This document shows positions 21,436-33,085 of a DNA stretch of 64,000 bases, piece after piece (the stretch's first letter is position 1; each line of letters opens with the position of its first letter). A program made the position numbers and the translations under genes. The notes under the pieces are model-generated. The model ran no database searches and was not told the origin of the DNA. It worked only from the letters and a program-made list of their open reading frames with translations. The stretch covers positions 4,630,079-4,694,078 of the forward strand of contig OY848931.1 of NCBI GenBank assembly GCA_963693285.1, in the 5' to 3' direction. This DNA is from Xestospongia muta. Its lineage: Eukaryota; Porifera; Demospongiae; Haplosclerida; Petrosiidae.

Positions 21436-24400
21436 ATGGCTCATCAAACTGGAATAACTGGTAAGCAAGATCAATCTTGTTGTTCTACTAATATCATAAG
21501 AGAATGAGATTAGAACAGCTCTCCATTCAATTGTTGTTTAGTTTTTAGTTGTTTATTAAATGAGATGATATCGTGATATGAAGTAAGATCATTAACTTAT
21601 AGAGCTAACAAAGAAGGTAGTTTTGACAGTTATAGAATGTAAAGGTTAATGGTGTGACATATCTTAACTATATTCATATCTACAATAACCCCTGGATTTT
21701 CAATTTGCCAAATTACAACATTGTCATTATTTGATCATAATGAGACAACAGGAACTTGTTATTACCACAAAGGAAGCCTTGGCTTTCATATATTGAGCCA
21801 CCTGGCACTGACCACACTCTATACATAAATATTTATAAGATTAATTTTATTTTCTTTAGCTTCTAAAGAGCTCCTGAAGTTAATGGCGGATGCTCTGCAT
21901 GACAAACTGCGTATGTTACAAGTTACAATTGATCAAGACAAAGGTGCATTACATGTAAATAAACATGTTTATAATGTATTATTTTTATCAATTACATGTA
22001 TATAATCTAATCTTCATGTCAATTACATGTAGGTAATCTAATTTTTACATGTATATAATAAATATAATCGTACATGTAAACATAACACAATAAAAGGATG
22101 TTTGCATAACATACATTTATTTATTCTGTGTTGACTAGAAATGGATATACGTTCATTTTATAAATAGCTTAATAGCAAAGCCACCTCAAAGTATATTATA
22201 TCATTTTAGTAAATATGACCTTACAACTTAATTTTATATTAAGTATTACAAGAAGTTCTAATACCACACAAACAGGATGGGCAGAATTAATAACGACAAA
22301 TTAACACTGATTTACTCTTTTCTATCTTTAGAACAACTTGTTCCTGGAACATGTCACCCAGCAAACAGTACATGGGAAGCTGATATCCTATTATTACTAT
22401 ATACATTTTAATGTATATATTGTGTATGCTAACTCGTTGATAGACCATAATCCCAATGCCAGCATCAATTTCTCTATAATATAGTATTTCTCATATAGCT
22501 AGTGAAATATATCATATTAGACATAGCAACAATACAAAGTTGCTGAGATCACTTGTTTTGTGGTTAACATACAATGTTGAAACAGTGCCAAGCCATCGTA
22601 TACTGCTTGTATTGCAAGCAGTACACAAGTTACCTAACAATCCTTAACATCACATTCACATTTTGATGACTTTATTTTACCGTCTCTGGAGGACAAACAT
22701 CCCTGTTACGTTTTCTATCGACTTGACGAAAGAAACGCTCACGAAAAGTTCCTATGGATCTTTCTAACATACACTCCAGATGAAGCACCGGTTAGCAGAT
22801 GTATTGAGTAACAATAATACATCGAATAATATGTAAATAGTATGAGTTGCTTTGATAAATTGATATTGACTACTTTCATTTTGGTATTGAGAGGCAACTT
22901 TAACAATAGCAGCTGTACTCTGAATTTATGGAATTGATATCTAATGTACTATATAAATATAATAGTGGTTGATATCAATAAATGTACTAGCCTGGAAATA
23001 AGTGTATCTGATTAAGTACAGAAATCTTTAAATGAAACTTTGATCTCATGGTCTTCTTCTTTAGATTAGAGAAAAGATGTTGTATTCAGCTACTAAAGCA
23101 ACATTAAAGAAAAGTTTTAATAGTGCAGTTATGATAGATGATATTAACGCTACAACTAAGGTCAGACAACCAAACACAGCACAATATAAAATTATATTGG
23201 TCATATAATATAACCAAGTCTAAAGTCTGACATAATTTACCAATGACATACTATAAGAACTACTACTACAGTTTCCATTCTCTCTAACAATAAGAACTGA
23301 CTATTATTTATTAAAGTGTGTTAAATTAATAGCCCGTCAAATATCAAAAATGCCTATATTAATAAGTAATTTACAATATACATTGGACATTTACCTCATG
23401 TGTGATTTCAGAGATAAGTGTCAATTGAAAAAGATGACTGTAATAATAGCTATTGGATCTTTCTCTCTAGGATGAGATGTCATTAGCTGGCTACAAAAAA
23501 CATGTTGAATCAGCTAATGCAGCCCCTCCATTAACTAGAGAAGAACAAGAACTAAAACTTCTGCATGAAGCAGAGGTAAAAAAAAACCACTACTACTTAA
23601 CTGTTAAGCAAATTCTATTACAGGATCATATTGATATCGGTACCACTACACGTCAAAGTCATTTACATGGTGTTGCTTTTCCCATTGAAAGTGATGTGAT
23701 AGATGCTCTTAGAGAGATGAAAGCTAAACGTATACAGTATATACAATTGGTAAATACAATCTTTAGTTGACACACAAATCAAAAGATAACTTTTCTTAGT
23801 CTATTGATCTTTCTAAAGAGATGATTGTGTTAGAGGATGCTGTAGAGAGCCTGGAACCAGATAACATTGCCAGTTATGTATCTGATAGTAGTCCTCGCTA
23901 TCACTTGTATCTCTTTAAACACACACATGAAGGAGACTATCAAGAGAGCTTTGGTTAGTAAAATATCAAATACTATTCATTGAGACGACACAATTGAACT
24001 AGACTTGAATTTTAACTGATAATGAGCACTATATTATGTGCATTTTATTTTGTAATGTTCATCTAATCTTCTCCTAGCTATAGTGTAGACTTAAATTTTA
24101 ACTAATATGTTATGTGCCATTATTATTACTTTATTTTTGTAGTGTTCATCTATTCTTGTCCTGGCTATAAATGCTCCATTAAAGAGAGAACAGTATACTC
24201 TTCATGTAAAAATACACTTTCAAGTGCTATCGAAAATGACATTGAAATAGAAGTCGCAAAAAAGGTCACTAGTTTGGTTCATACAATCTTATAGCCTTAC
24301 CAGACTACTATATGTATGTATGTATGTAATTTGGTTAGGTACTTGGTATGAATTTGTAAGAATCTGGTTTAACAAGAATTTATAATTGTTTCTGTATTAT

Positions 24401-24584
24401 TTTATTATTATTTTGAATTTAATTGTTCATATTATTTCTTCATTTTTTATAGATAGAGATAGATGGTCCTGGTGATCTCAATGCAAAGTATCTCATGGAC
24501 GAGTTACACCCAATGAGACAGGCATATCGTCCTCAATTTGACAAACCCAAACCTCCTGTTCGTAGAGCTGCAAAGAAAAAGTGA
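21436..24584 (+). CDS. TWF1: Twinfilin, actin-monomer and barbed-end capping protein
   Basis: Exons include 21436-21460 (MAHQTGIT), 21860-21950, 22332-22382, from 22660, about 23065-23159, 23471-23575, about 23624-23750, about 23801-23953, about 24143-24264, and the last ending at the TGA of 24582-24584. Two ADF-homology domains are visible: the first with [37 protein letters not shown] and [10 protein letters not shown]; the second with [34 protein letters not shown] and [21 protein letters not shown] basic tail, [12 protein letters not shown], follows, as in twinfilins that bind capping protein and phosphoinositides. Order and length match the family. Twinfilin sequesters ADP-actin and remodels barbed ends in the cytoplasm. 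The intron at 22383-22659 is of AT-AC type. Confidence 0.95.
22383..22659 (+). other. AT-AC (U12-type) spliceosomal intron in twinfilin
   Basis: The flanking exons only join in frame if this 277-bp intron begins ATATCCTA and ends TTCAC. The joined residues then read [16 protein letters not shown], matching the twinfilin family. The U12 branch motif TCCTTAAC is present at 22641-22648, about 12 nt before the AC end. No GT donor near the exon end gives a working frame. Confidence 0.88.
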
Positions 24585-25171
24585 TTGTGTTGTATAACTC
24601 TAGCTTGGAATACCTCCAGACTTCATGAGTTGTTTTGTTTTTAATTCTTGGTAGTAATTCTCTCTATAGTGGTATAATAGTGCTTGAAAAATCTAACTAT
24701 TAATATATTATTATTATAATTATTAGATTTAGTCTAATAAATTTATATTTATCTGTTTGTCACAATTAGACATAATAATAGTTTGTGTCTTATCACTGAT
24801 TGCTATTGTAAGAGTATAAATACAAATAAAGCTGTTATGAAAAATATGATTAAATTTTATTCATTGCATGTACTTGCTCACTACATAATCTATGATTGTA
24901 ATGTCACTTTGTAATAAAGATTGAAGGTAATTATTGGGTTTTTCTCCATACTTTATACTGGTCAACCAATATCATATATGCAGTATGATAACATTATGCC
25001 TTCTTTCAGACATATATTATAGGACCTTTAATATTATTGAGAGTGAGATTAAATCATTTAACATTATTATTGTCACATTTTAGCTAAGCCTTCACAAAAT
25101 TTAAAACTTTATCATTGATTACACCTGAACTCTGACCTTTCTGTGGTGACTCATCATTGTCTTATTAAAAA
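24585..25171. other. Intergenic region between twinfilin and the secreted-protein cluster
   Basis: AT-rich spacer of about 590 bp. An AATAAA at about 24825 probably serves twinfilin 3'-end formation. The right end carries the promoter motif TGAACTCTGACCT annotated separately. No exon was recognised. Confidence 0.6.
25126..25138 (+). promoter_or_regulatory. Conserved DR1-like motif upstream of secreted-protein gene 1
   Basis: TGAACTCTGACCT, whose reverse complement AGGTCAGAGTTCA is a direct repeat of nuclear-receptor half-sites with 1-nt spacing. It lies 46 bp before the ATG, and the identical 13-mer precedes three other family members at 43-69 bp. Confidence 0.55.
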
Positions 25172-26058
25172 ATGAAGGCAATAATTGGATCTTTGTGTTT
25201 GATAGTTCTCTGTGGGTTTCCATACTCCATTAGTCAACCAACATCCCAACACCCTGTTATTTCTGAGACTTTCTCATGCACAGTTAGTTTCAAATAAAGT
25301 AAATTACTTGGCTGATGTTTTTCCTATTATAGTATCATGCAGAGGTAGTTCGCAATATAGAATTACATGAGTATATTCTAGGTGAAGCTATATCTAAAAA
25401 GCTTGATATAGTACTAATATACATTTAGGTAACCATTCACGAGATTTTCAAGCTAAGAAATCACTAGCAGAATCAAGTACTACTGTGAAAGTTTTTCCAA
25501 TTACTCATAATTGGGAACTAGATCGATATGATATCAACATGACATATTGGAGGGTATGGTAAGTCATACAATGGTTCTCTTTATGAAGTGGCAGATATAT
25601 AGGATAGTCACATATTATGATATACTGTCATGACTTTCTCTCAGGGAAGGTGATTATCCAACTGGACCATGCGAAAAATATCCACCTAGCAAAGCCTTTT
25701 CACCTATATGGGACTGGCTCAAGTATGCCAGCTACAATGAGACAGAACAAATTGAAGATCATACAGTTGATATTTATGTCTACAAAGTGAGCATATGTCG
25801 TAATATGTTAGAGCTTCTTTATGAATTCTCTGGTAGATAAATTCTACTGAAATAAAGTCAATAGGTGTGTTACAAGAAGATCCTAATACACCTTATATCT
25901 ATAGAGAAATCAATGGAAATGATCACTCAGTTGTTTACTTTGATCACTTTGAACCATCTATACAAGACATACATGTCTTTGACATCCCATCTATATGCCA
26001 ACTGAATGAACCACGATCAGATTCACAATCACACTCAAAATCTTTCAAATTGTTTTGA
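25172..26058 (+). CDS. Secreted-protein family member 1 (candidate ependymin/LolA-like), intact
   Basis: Five exons, 25172-25282, 25333-25381, 25429-25558, 25645-25786 and 25837-26058, encode 217 residues. The N-terminal ~21 residues are a hydrophobic signal peptide (IIGSLCLIVLCGFPYSISQ), followed by HPVISETF. Family motifs in order are SRDFQAKK, LDRYDINMTY (a glycosylation sequon), a Cys in GPCEKYPP, WDWLKYASYNETEQ, VDIYVYK, QEDPNTPYIYREI, VVYFDHFEP and VFDIPSICQ. The last stretch, a sheet-rich region ending in F-x-I-P-x-x-C, resembles the ependymin-related/LolA-like group; that relation is inference. Two cysteines in the mature part could form one disulphide. It is first in a tandem array and shares intron positions with all copies. 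I do not know its function; an extracellular ligand- or lipid-binding role is possible. Confidence 0.78.
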
Positions 26059-26230
26059 AGTAAAATTTATAATATTTAATTTTATTGCAGATCTATATGA
26101 ACAGATAAATGTTATATGTATTACTTAGTAGCAAATATAATTATGGATGCATCTAGCTAAACCTTGGACATGTTGAATTACAACGTTTTTCTACACTTTT
26201 GAAATAGATTCAGTATTTTGTGTTTATTGC

Positions 26231-26243
26231 TGAACTCTGACCT
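26231..26243 (+). promoter_or_regulatory. Conserved DR1-like motif upstream of secreted-protein gene 2
   Basis: Same TGAACTCTGACCT 13-mer, 69 bp before the ATG at 26300, in otherwise diverged flanking DNA. Confidence 0.55.
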
Positions 26244-26299
26244 TTAGTGGTGTGATTCATTAGTGTCAGTGCTGACTGTGCAGTTCTTTCACTATTACA

Positions 26300-27345
26300 A
26301 TGATGAAGGCAGTTATTGCATTGATGTGCTTGGTACTGGTAACTCTCTCTTCTACTCAGCCACCATCACAACATCCTGTCATTTCTGAGACCTTCTCTAG
26401 TACTGTTAGTATTAACACAAAATGATATACAATTTATTCTATTAATAATAGATAAGAGGAGAGGTGATCAGTGAGAAAGAAGATGAACGGATAATTTTTC
26501 AAGGTTAGTTTTATAGCTCACTGTTGTACTATTCATAGTATTGTCATCTTAAAGGCAAATTTGTACGAGATTTTCAGGCTGGTAAGCAAGTTACAGAAAC
26601 AAGTTATACTGCAAAGGTCATACCAGTTGTGCATGATTGGAATTTAGTCCGATACGACATGAACAAAACATACGACATGTCATGGTAACTCTTATTGTCT
26701 AGTTGTATTTTTATCTGTACAACATGTATATTGGTGTAACTATTTTGCTAGCGGAATGCTTCCGAAGTTATTATAAATATTTCAGGATAGTGTGGTACAG
26801 CAGCTGGGAGATGCTGCTTTGTTTAATAAATTATTGAGCTTGGAGTCTTGGAAAGTCAATGTGTTTGTGACTATAGCTTAAAGATTAGCAGTAAAATTCA
26901 CTAAGGAGCAATGTGCATTTTTTAGGGAAGATGACAATCCCATGGGAAAATGTCATCAAGCTACAATTAGCGGACGTGGATATTTACCAGCAATGTGGGA
27001 TTGGGTTAAGTATGCCAAATATAATGACACTGAAGAGTACGAACATCATGAAGTTGATATCTACGTATATAAAGTGAGCCTATAGCATAATCATTATATC
27101 TTTGTTATGTTTTTTTAATATAGAGGGATGACACTGAAATGTCTCTAGGAGTATTGCATGAAGATCCCAATACACCTTATATTTATAGAGAAGTTAACGG
27201 AAATGACACTACAGTTTATTTTTTTAATATGTTTATGCCATCTGTAGAAGATATACATGCTTTTGACATTCCACCTGAATGTCAGTCATCGACATTCAAG
27301 AAACCTCGGGCTCAATTCCGTCTCATATTTTACAAGTTCTTTTGA
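26300..27345 (+). CDS. Secreted-protein family member 2, intact
   Basis: Five exons with the same phases as member 1. The signal peptide is MMKAVIALMCLVLVTLSST, then QPPSQHPVISETFS. Later motifs are KFVRDFQAGKQV, LVRYDMNKTYDMSW, a Cys in GKCHQ, WDWVKYAKYNDTEEYEHH, VDIYVYK, HEDPNTPYIYREV and HAFDIPPECQ. The C-terminal tail is basic (KKPRAQFRLIFYKFF). The intron before exon 4 is enlarged to about 240 bp and carries unrelated sequence. Two Met codons are adjacent at the start; either could be used. The second cysteine lies in the last exon as in the other members. Function is unknown. Confidence 0.78.
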
Positions 27346-27699
27346 AGCGGATTCTATGTCATTGACATTTCTGTTATCAATAATATTAAGTTTGAAAGTA
27401 TGCTCATCTACACAAGTGCTTTTCCTCATTAATGCTGTCATTTATTTAAAGTCATGTGATAAATTTGTACATTAATGTTTATGCTAAAAAAGTAACTCAT
27501 TGTAGATAACTCAATCCAATTTAACAATTTTTTTTTCAAATGATATACACTCAGTTGTTATCAAAAGCATTTTTATTGTGAAAATAAAAACAATCTGATA
27601 TAATATATAAAATTATGAATATTCTGATATGAGACATGTGAGCATCATCAGAAGATCACATGGTCAAACTCTGAATAAGCAATTCTTTTGCTTTATAAG
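27346..27699. other. Intergenic spacer in the secreted-protein array
   Basis: About 350 bp of AT-rich DNA between members 2 and 3. Unlike the spacers before members 1, 2, 4 and 7, it lacks the TGAACTCTGACCT motif, and the gene that follows is truncated. Confidence 0.5.
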
Positions 27700-28292
27700 A
27701 TGAAGACAGCTGTTGTATTGACATGTTTGGTAGCTCTCTTGTTTGCTCAACCACCATCTCAACATCTTGTTATTTCTGAGACTTTCTATTCTATAGTTAG
27801 TATCAGGGTATGTAATCTGTTTTAGTGTCTTTGTAGATTAGGGCAGAATTAGTTAGTAGAAATGATAACGAACGAGCATTTTTTGAAGGTGAGTCACACT
27901 ATGCCTTCGCATGATTTAAGGATCTTCAAATCATTTTAGGTTTATATGCAAGAGATTTCCAAGCTATGAAAGAGCTCTCTAATCTAACTTATGTTATGAA
28001 AGGTATGCCAGTGGAACATGACTGGTCCTTAGGTCGATATGACATAAATAAGACATTTGAAATTTCATGGTAAGTCAAAGTTTGGTGTTAATTTTATATC
28101 TTGTCTAGTCACTTCAATAGTTATATGTACTTAAGAAAATTAATTTGTTTTCTAGGGATGGTGATGGTCCCAGGGGGGCATGTTATGAAGAACCACCAAT
28201 TGAAGATTTCTTGCCTAAATTTGGGTCAACCCAAATATAATGATACTGAAAATATAATGATACTGAAAACATCAGATGATGTCCACTGGTAC
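27700..28292 (+). pseudogene. Secreted-protein family member 3, truncated
   Basis: Exons 1-3 are intact (signal peptide MKTAVVLTCLVALLFAQPP, then YARDFQAMKEL and LGRYDINKTFEISW). Exon 4 begins normally (DGDGPRGACYEEPP) but then skips the WDWVKYA segment: the bases of GGGTCAAG..CCAAATATAATGA are fused after a small internal deletion. This shifts the frame and stops within a few codons. No exon 5 follows before the next gene. A duplicate of the broken tail occurs at about 39683-39740, so the break predates the block duplication. Confidence 0.8.
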
Positions 28293-28327
28293 TAATATTT
28301 TTTAAAGGAAAATTTATTAATTACACC

Positions 28328-28340
28328 TGAACTCTGACCT
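28328..28340 (+). promoter_or_regulatory. Conserved DR1-like motif upstream of member 4
   Basis: TGAACTCTGACCT, 46 bp before the ATG at 28374, at the same spacing as in member 1. Confidence 0.5.
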
Positions 28341-28373
28341 TTCAGGAGTGATCATCATTGTATTATTAAAAAA

Positions 28374-29370
28374 ATGAAGGCAACTATTGGATTTTTATGT
28401 TCGATAGTTCTCTGTGGGTTTCCATACTTCATTTGTCAACCATTGCCCAGACCTCATGTTATTTCTGAGACTTTCTCCTTTACAGTTAGTATAATAAACT
28501 AAAAACTAGATTACAATCATTTTTTACAGTATAGAGCATTTATTGAGAGTAGTGAAGGTCAAATTGTACTGCTTGTTCAAGGTATCTCTACTTTACTATA
28601 GACTATTTTGTATTTGTTACTTTAGGTAAATTATCACAAGATTATGAGGCTAATAAAGATGTTGCTGAAGGAATTTGGTTTTCAAATTGTATACGATTTG
28701 AAAAAATTTGGCAGTTAGATCGATATGATATAAACAAGACATATAGTATTGAATGGTATGTGTTCTGCACTATAGTCTGCATTTAATTTTACAAGAATGT
28801 ATAAAGCACATTGAAAGAGGTAATTGATACCTAGTAATGACATGATGTCAATTAATATTTTATCAACCAATAATGAACTTAAATCCAATGAGAGTCCTAA
28901 AGCACTTTTTATAATTGTAGAGCAATGAAATATGCTACTATTTTGTTACTGTGTTCTCTGATGAATATAAGTATTCATCATTGATACTATTTATTATTTA
29001 TTCTTTAGGAAAGGAGAACCTCCCAGAACACCATGTCATGAACAAACAGCATATGAACATGTACAAGCCATGTGGGACTGGGTTAAGTATGCCAAATATA
29101 ACATTACTGAAGAATATGAACACCACAAGATTGATATCTATGTATATAAAAATATTTAATGATCTATTCCTAGTATATTTGACCTTTTGACCTTTATAGA
29201 TGAATGAAACTGAGCAATCAATAGGAGTATTACATGATGATCCGAGTATACCTTATTTCTATAGGCAAATTAGCCCTGATTTTGGGTTTAAGCCGTTTAC
29301 TATTTATTTTGATACCTTTGAGTCATTTATATGAGATACTCATGTATTTGATATTCCACCTGATTGTTAG
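28374..29370 (+). pseudogene. Secreted-protein family member 4 (A-type), probably inactivated
   Basis: Exons 1-4 read well (MKATIGFLCSIVLCGFPYF; SQDYEANKDVAEG; LDRYDINKTYSIEW; Cys in TPCHEQ; MWDWVKYAKYNITEEYEHH). The donor after exon 4 has changed from AAAGTTAG, seen in member 7, to AAAATATT, so exon 5 cannot be joined normally. Exon 5 also has TGA in place of the Arg codon CGA found in member 7 (after FESFI), removing the final FDIPPDC motif. Two independent lesions argue for a pseudogene, although a truncated secreted product remains possible. Confidence 0.78.
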
Positions 29371-29669
29371 TCTTTGTGAAAAGAAAATAAATTTTAAAGT
29401 TATTTTGAAGTATAGACTCAATAATTTATTGAGGCATATTGTTATGCATTCTTATATATTGTTATACATTGTTTACTATTGCTTTAATGATTTGAATTCC
29501 ATACTGTTTATTGACTATTGCAAACTGTTGTAGTTGTTGTATTGCTGTGTGAGTTATTTCAAGAAAATTAATTAATTGCTGCTATATATAGATTTACTTA
29601 TCATTGTATTAAACCTTGAACCTTAAACCCTCAAACTAAATTTGACCTTAAAGACATAAATTGTTAGTT

Positions 29670-29687
29670 CACGTGCTCATGCAGCTG
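29670..29687 (+). promoter_or_regulatory. E-box pair upstream of B-type genes
   Basis: CACGTG followed closely by CAGCTG about 60-75 bp before the ATG of member 5. The same arrangement precedes members 8 and 11, though these lie in duplicated DNA so conservation is weak evidence. The DR1-like 13-mer of A-type genes is absent here. Confidence 0.35.
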
Positions 29688-29745
29688 TGAGTGACCTTAC
29701 CATTGTAAGTTTTAAAATTTTACGGTTACAGCAGTTCAGTTGAAG

Positions 29746-30743
29746 ATGAAAGTGGCAATTGTATTGCTGTGTTTGATGGTTTCCACTTTTGCTCAACCAC
29801 CATCTCAACACCCTGTTATTTCTGAGACTTTCACTAGTAATGTGAGTATGATAGTAAACAATTGTAGCATGATTTATTTTTACAGATAAGAGGGGAATCA
29901 ATCGTCAAAAATGAAAATGAACGTATACTATTTAATAGTGAGTTTATTATGTACTACATACAGATCTGTTTTTTATTCCAATTTCACCTATGCTACTCGT
30001 ATTGTTAGAACTAATATATACTTGTGGTCAAGAAATTATAGCCTTGTGCTTTACAAGCATGTATGTATATATTATGTGCAATAAAATTAAAAGTCAAATT
30101 TGAAGTATCTTTATTGTTCATTGTCTTGTTTTAGTGAAATTTGTACGAGATTTTCAGGCTAAAAAACAAGTTTATGAACAAACCATTGCTGTAAAAGGTA
30201 TGCCACTTGACCATCAGTGGGACCTTTTACGATATGACCTTAACAAGACCTATTACATGTCATGGTATGTATAATATATTTATATATATATAATTGTTTA
30301 TGATTGAGTTTGTTGCTAATTCAATATTTTATAGGGAAGGTGACAGTCCTAGAGGATCGTGTTATGGACAACAAGGTGCTGATGACTTTTATCCTCTATG
30401 GGACTGGGTCAAGTATGCTAAATATAATGAAACTGAAGAGTATAATCATCATAAAGTTGATATCTATGTGTACAAGGTAAGTCAGTAACATATATTGCTC
30501 TTTTTATGTCACCTACAATAGATGAATACCACTGAATTGTCACTTGGAGTATTGCATGAAGATCCTAACACTCCTTATATCTATAGAGAAATTAATATTA
30601 ATAATAATGTTGTCTACTACTTTGATAGCTTTGAGCCAGCTGTACATGACGTTCATGCATTTGATGTTCCTCAAGAATGCCAGTCCTCAATGATAAAGAA
30701 ACCACAATTTCAAGATAGGCCAAAATTGTTTAAGTTGTTTTAA
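29746..30743 (+). CDS. Secreted-protein family member 5 (B-type), intact
   Basis: Five exons, no lesions seen. The signal peptide is MKVAIVLLCLMVSTFAQ, then PPSQHPVISETFTSN. Motifs that follow are KFVRDFQAKKQV, LLRYDLNKTYYMSW, a Cys in RGSCYGQQ, LWDWVKYAKYNETEEYNHH, VDIYVYK, HEDPNTPYIYREI, YYFDSFEPAVHDVHAFDVPQ and ECQSS. The tail ends KKPQFQDRPKLFKLF, rich in basic and hydrophobic residues. Intron 2 is longer than in members 1-4 (about 190 bp). Members 8 and 11 are near-identical, differing at a handful of residues, which indicates recent duplication. Three or more sequons imply glycosylation. Function is unknown; it belongs to the same candidate ependymin/LolA-like group as member 1. Confidence 0.8.
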
Positions 30744-30892
30744 AAAACAATGCACTGTTAAATTTACTTTTTTCTGTTTTTGCTGATTTGTCTTGATCAT
30801 TGTAACCTTGAACTTTGAACCTTGAACTTCTAATTGAATAAATTTGACCTTAGGTTTTGTCCACTTCAGTGTGCTACCTAATTTAAAATTTT

Positions 30893-31755
30893 AAGGTCGT
30901 ATGGTATTTTGTTTGATTGCTCTCTCTTATGCACAGCCACTTTCTCAACATACTGTTGTTTCTAAGACCTTTCCCAGAACAGTTGGTAGATCAGTTTTTC
31001 TACCATGTAAACAAGCAACTTAAGATAGCATACTGATAATTTCAACAATCATGATGATTTAGATTGTACAAGATATCTTAGGATTACGTGGGTTAACAGT
31101 TGTTAGGCAATTTTAAACACCTGTAGCAAAATATACCTTGTATTCCTTTATAAAGGTCAGATGAGAATATGTTTACAAAAGTGAATGAGTATATATTGAA
31201 GGTGAATCTTACCTGTTTTAAACTATATGTTTATGGCTGTTCTTTACAGGTGCTAAGCTTGCGTGAGATTTTTAAGCTAAAAATAGCTTCATGAATCAAA
31301 TAGGGCTTTGGTACACAATCCATTTGATCACACTTTGGACTTAGATAGATCTGATATGACTGTCTTTCCAAATTGAATGGTATGTTCATGGTAAAATAAT
31401 TCAATTATATGTGACCTGATTTGCAATAAGGGACCACTAAAACATCTCAAAAAACCATTTCGGTGTTTGTACAGTTATCATTAATAGTTGTGTAAACTAT
31501 TAATGTAGCATCTGTATGTATATAAAACGGTCTCTGAGTTGTTTTAACAGTGGTCCCTTTTCACAAATCAGGTCATAAAATGTTTACCAGAAGCAGTCCC
31601 TTATGCTATACATAAACTCAAATCTTTCCAGAGACTATTTACTAAATATCCTGATAATAGTAATTTCTCTCCTATATAGGACTGAGTAAGTATTTTAAAT
31701 GTAATGGCACCACTCACTAGTACTAATTTGATATCTACATATATAAAGTGAGCCT
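30893..31755 (+). pseudogene. Degenerate secreted-protein family relic (psi-6)
   Basis: Recognisable pieces are an exon-1-like stretch at about 30900-30985 (CAGCCACTTTCTCAACATAC, VVSKTF-like), an exon-3-like piece at about 31255 and an exon-4/donor-like piece at about 31680-31752. Frames are broken throughout. A MITE with inverted termini interrupts it at 31411-31577. The same relic is repeated in the two later blocks. Confidence 0.75.
31411..31577. mobile_element. Small inverted-terminal-repeat element (MITE), copy 1
   Basis: Starts GTGACCTGATTTGCAATAAG GGACCACT and ends with the mirror image AGTGGTCCC..CAAATCAGGTCA; about 167 bp, non-coding. Copies at 42876-43034 and 46216-46423 sit at the same place in duplicated relics. 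No transposase is visible. Confidence 0.75.
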
Positions 31756-31781
31756 ATAGCTATAGAGGAACTCCACTTGAA

Positions 31782-32886
<1,105 letters not shown>

Positions 32887-32944
32887 TAGATATTCTCTCT
32901 AATATCTATGGTAAAATATTTACCACGCCTATTAATTTCACAAA

Positions 32945-33085
32945 GGCGCCAAAGTTTTTATAGAAGAAATTTGATTGGCTATATTTTCTATGTTTGTTTT
33001 TTTTGTGTTTATTATTCTCTCATGGTGTCACATTGTTTTTTTTAACACGTAACACGATAAGGACGAGTCTCTGAGTGTATATAAG
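32945..33085 (+). promoter_or_regulatory. Candidate core promoter of element I (E2F-like, CCAAT, TATA)
   Basis: GGCGCCAAA, ATTGGCTAT and TATATAAG occur in order over 140 bp, and the whole leader is preserved in element II (CCAAT-like at 48013, TATA at 48116). The positions would place transcription start near 33110, directly upstream of the repeat array. This is inferred from motifs only. Confidence 0.45.

Noticed and set aside
29180..29200. TTTGACCTTTTGACCTTT as a second nuclear-receptor site
   Set aside because: It forms the polypyrimidine tract of an intron acceptor, the half-site spacing is 2, and it is repeated only through block duplication.
28951..29533. 79- and 99-codon frames repeated in each A-type copy (also 40391, 40674, 43923, 44206)
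   Set aside because: They run through introns and exons of the secreted-protein genes in the wrong frame; repeated only because the block is duplicated.
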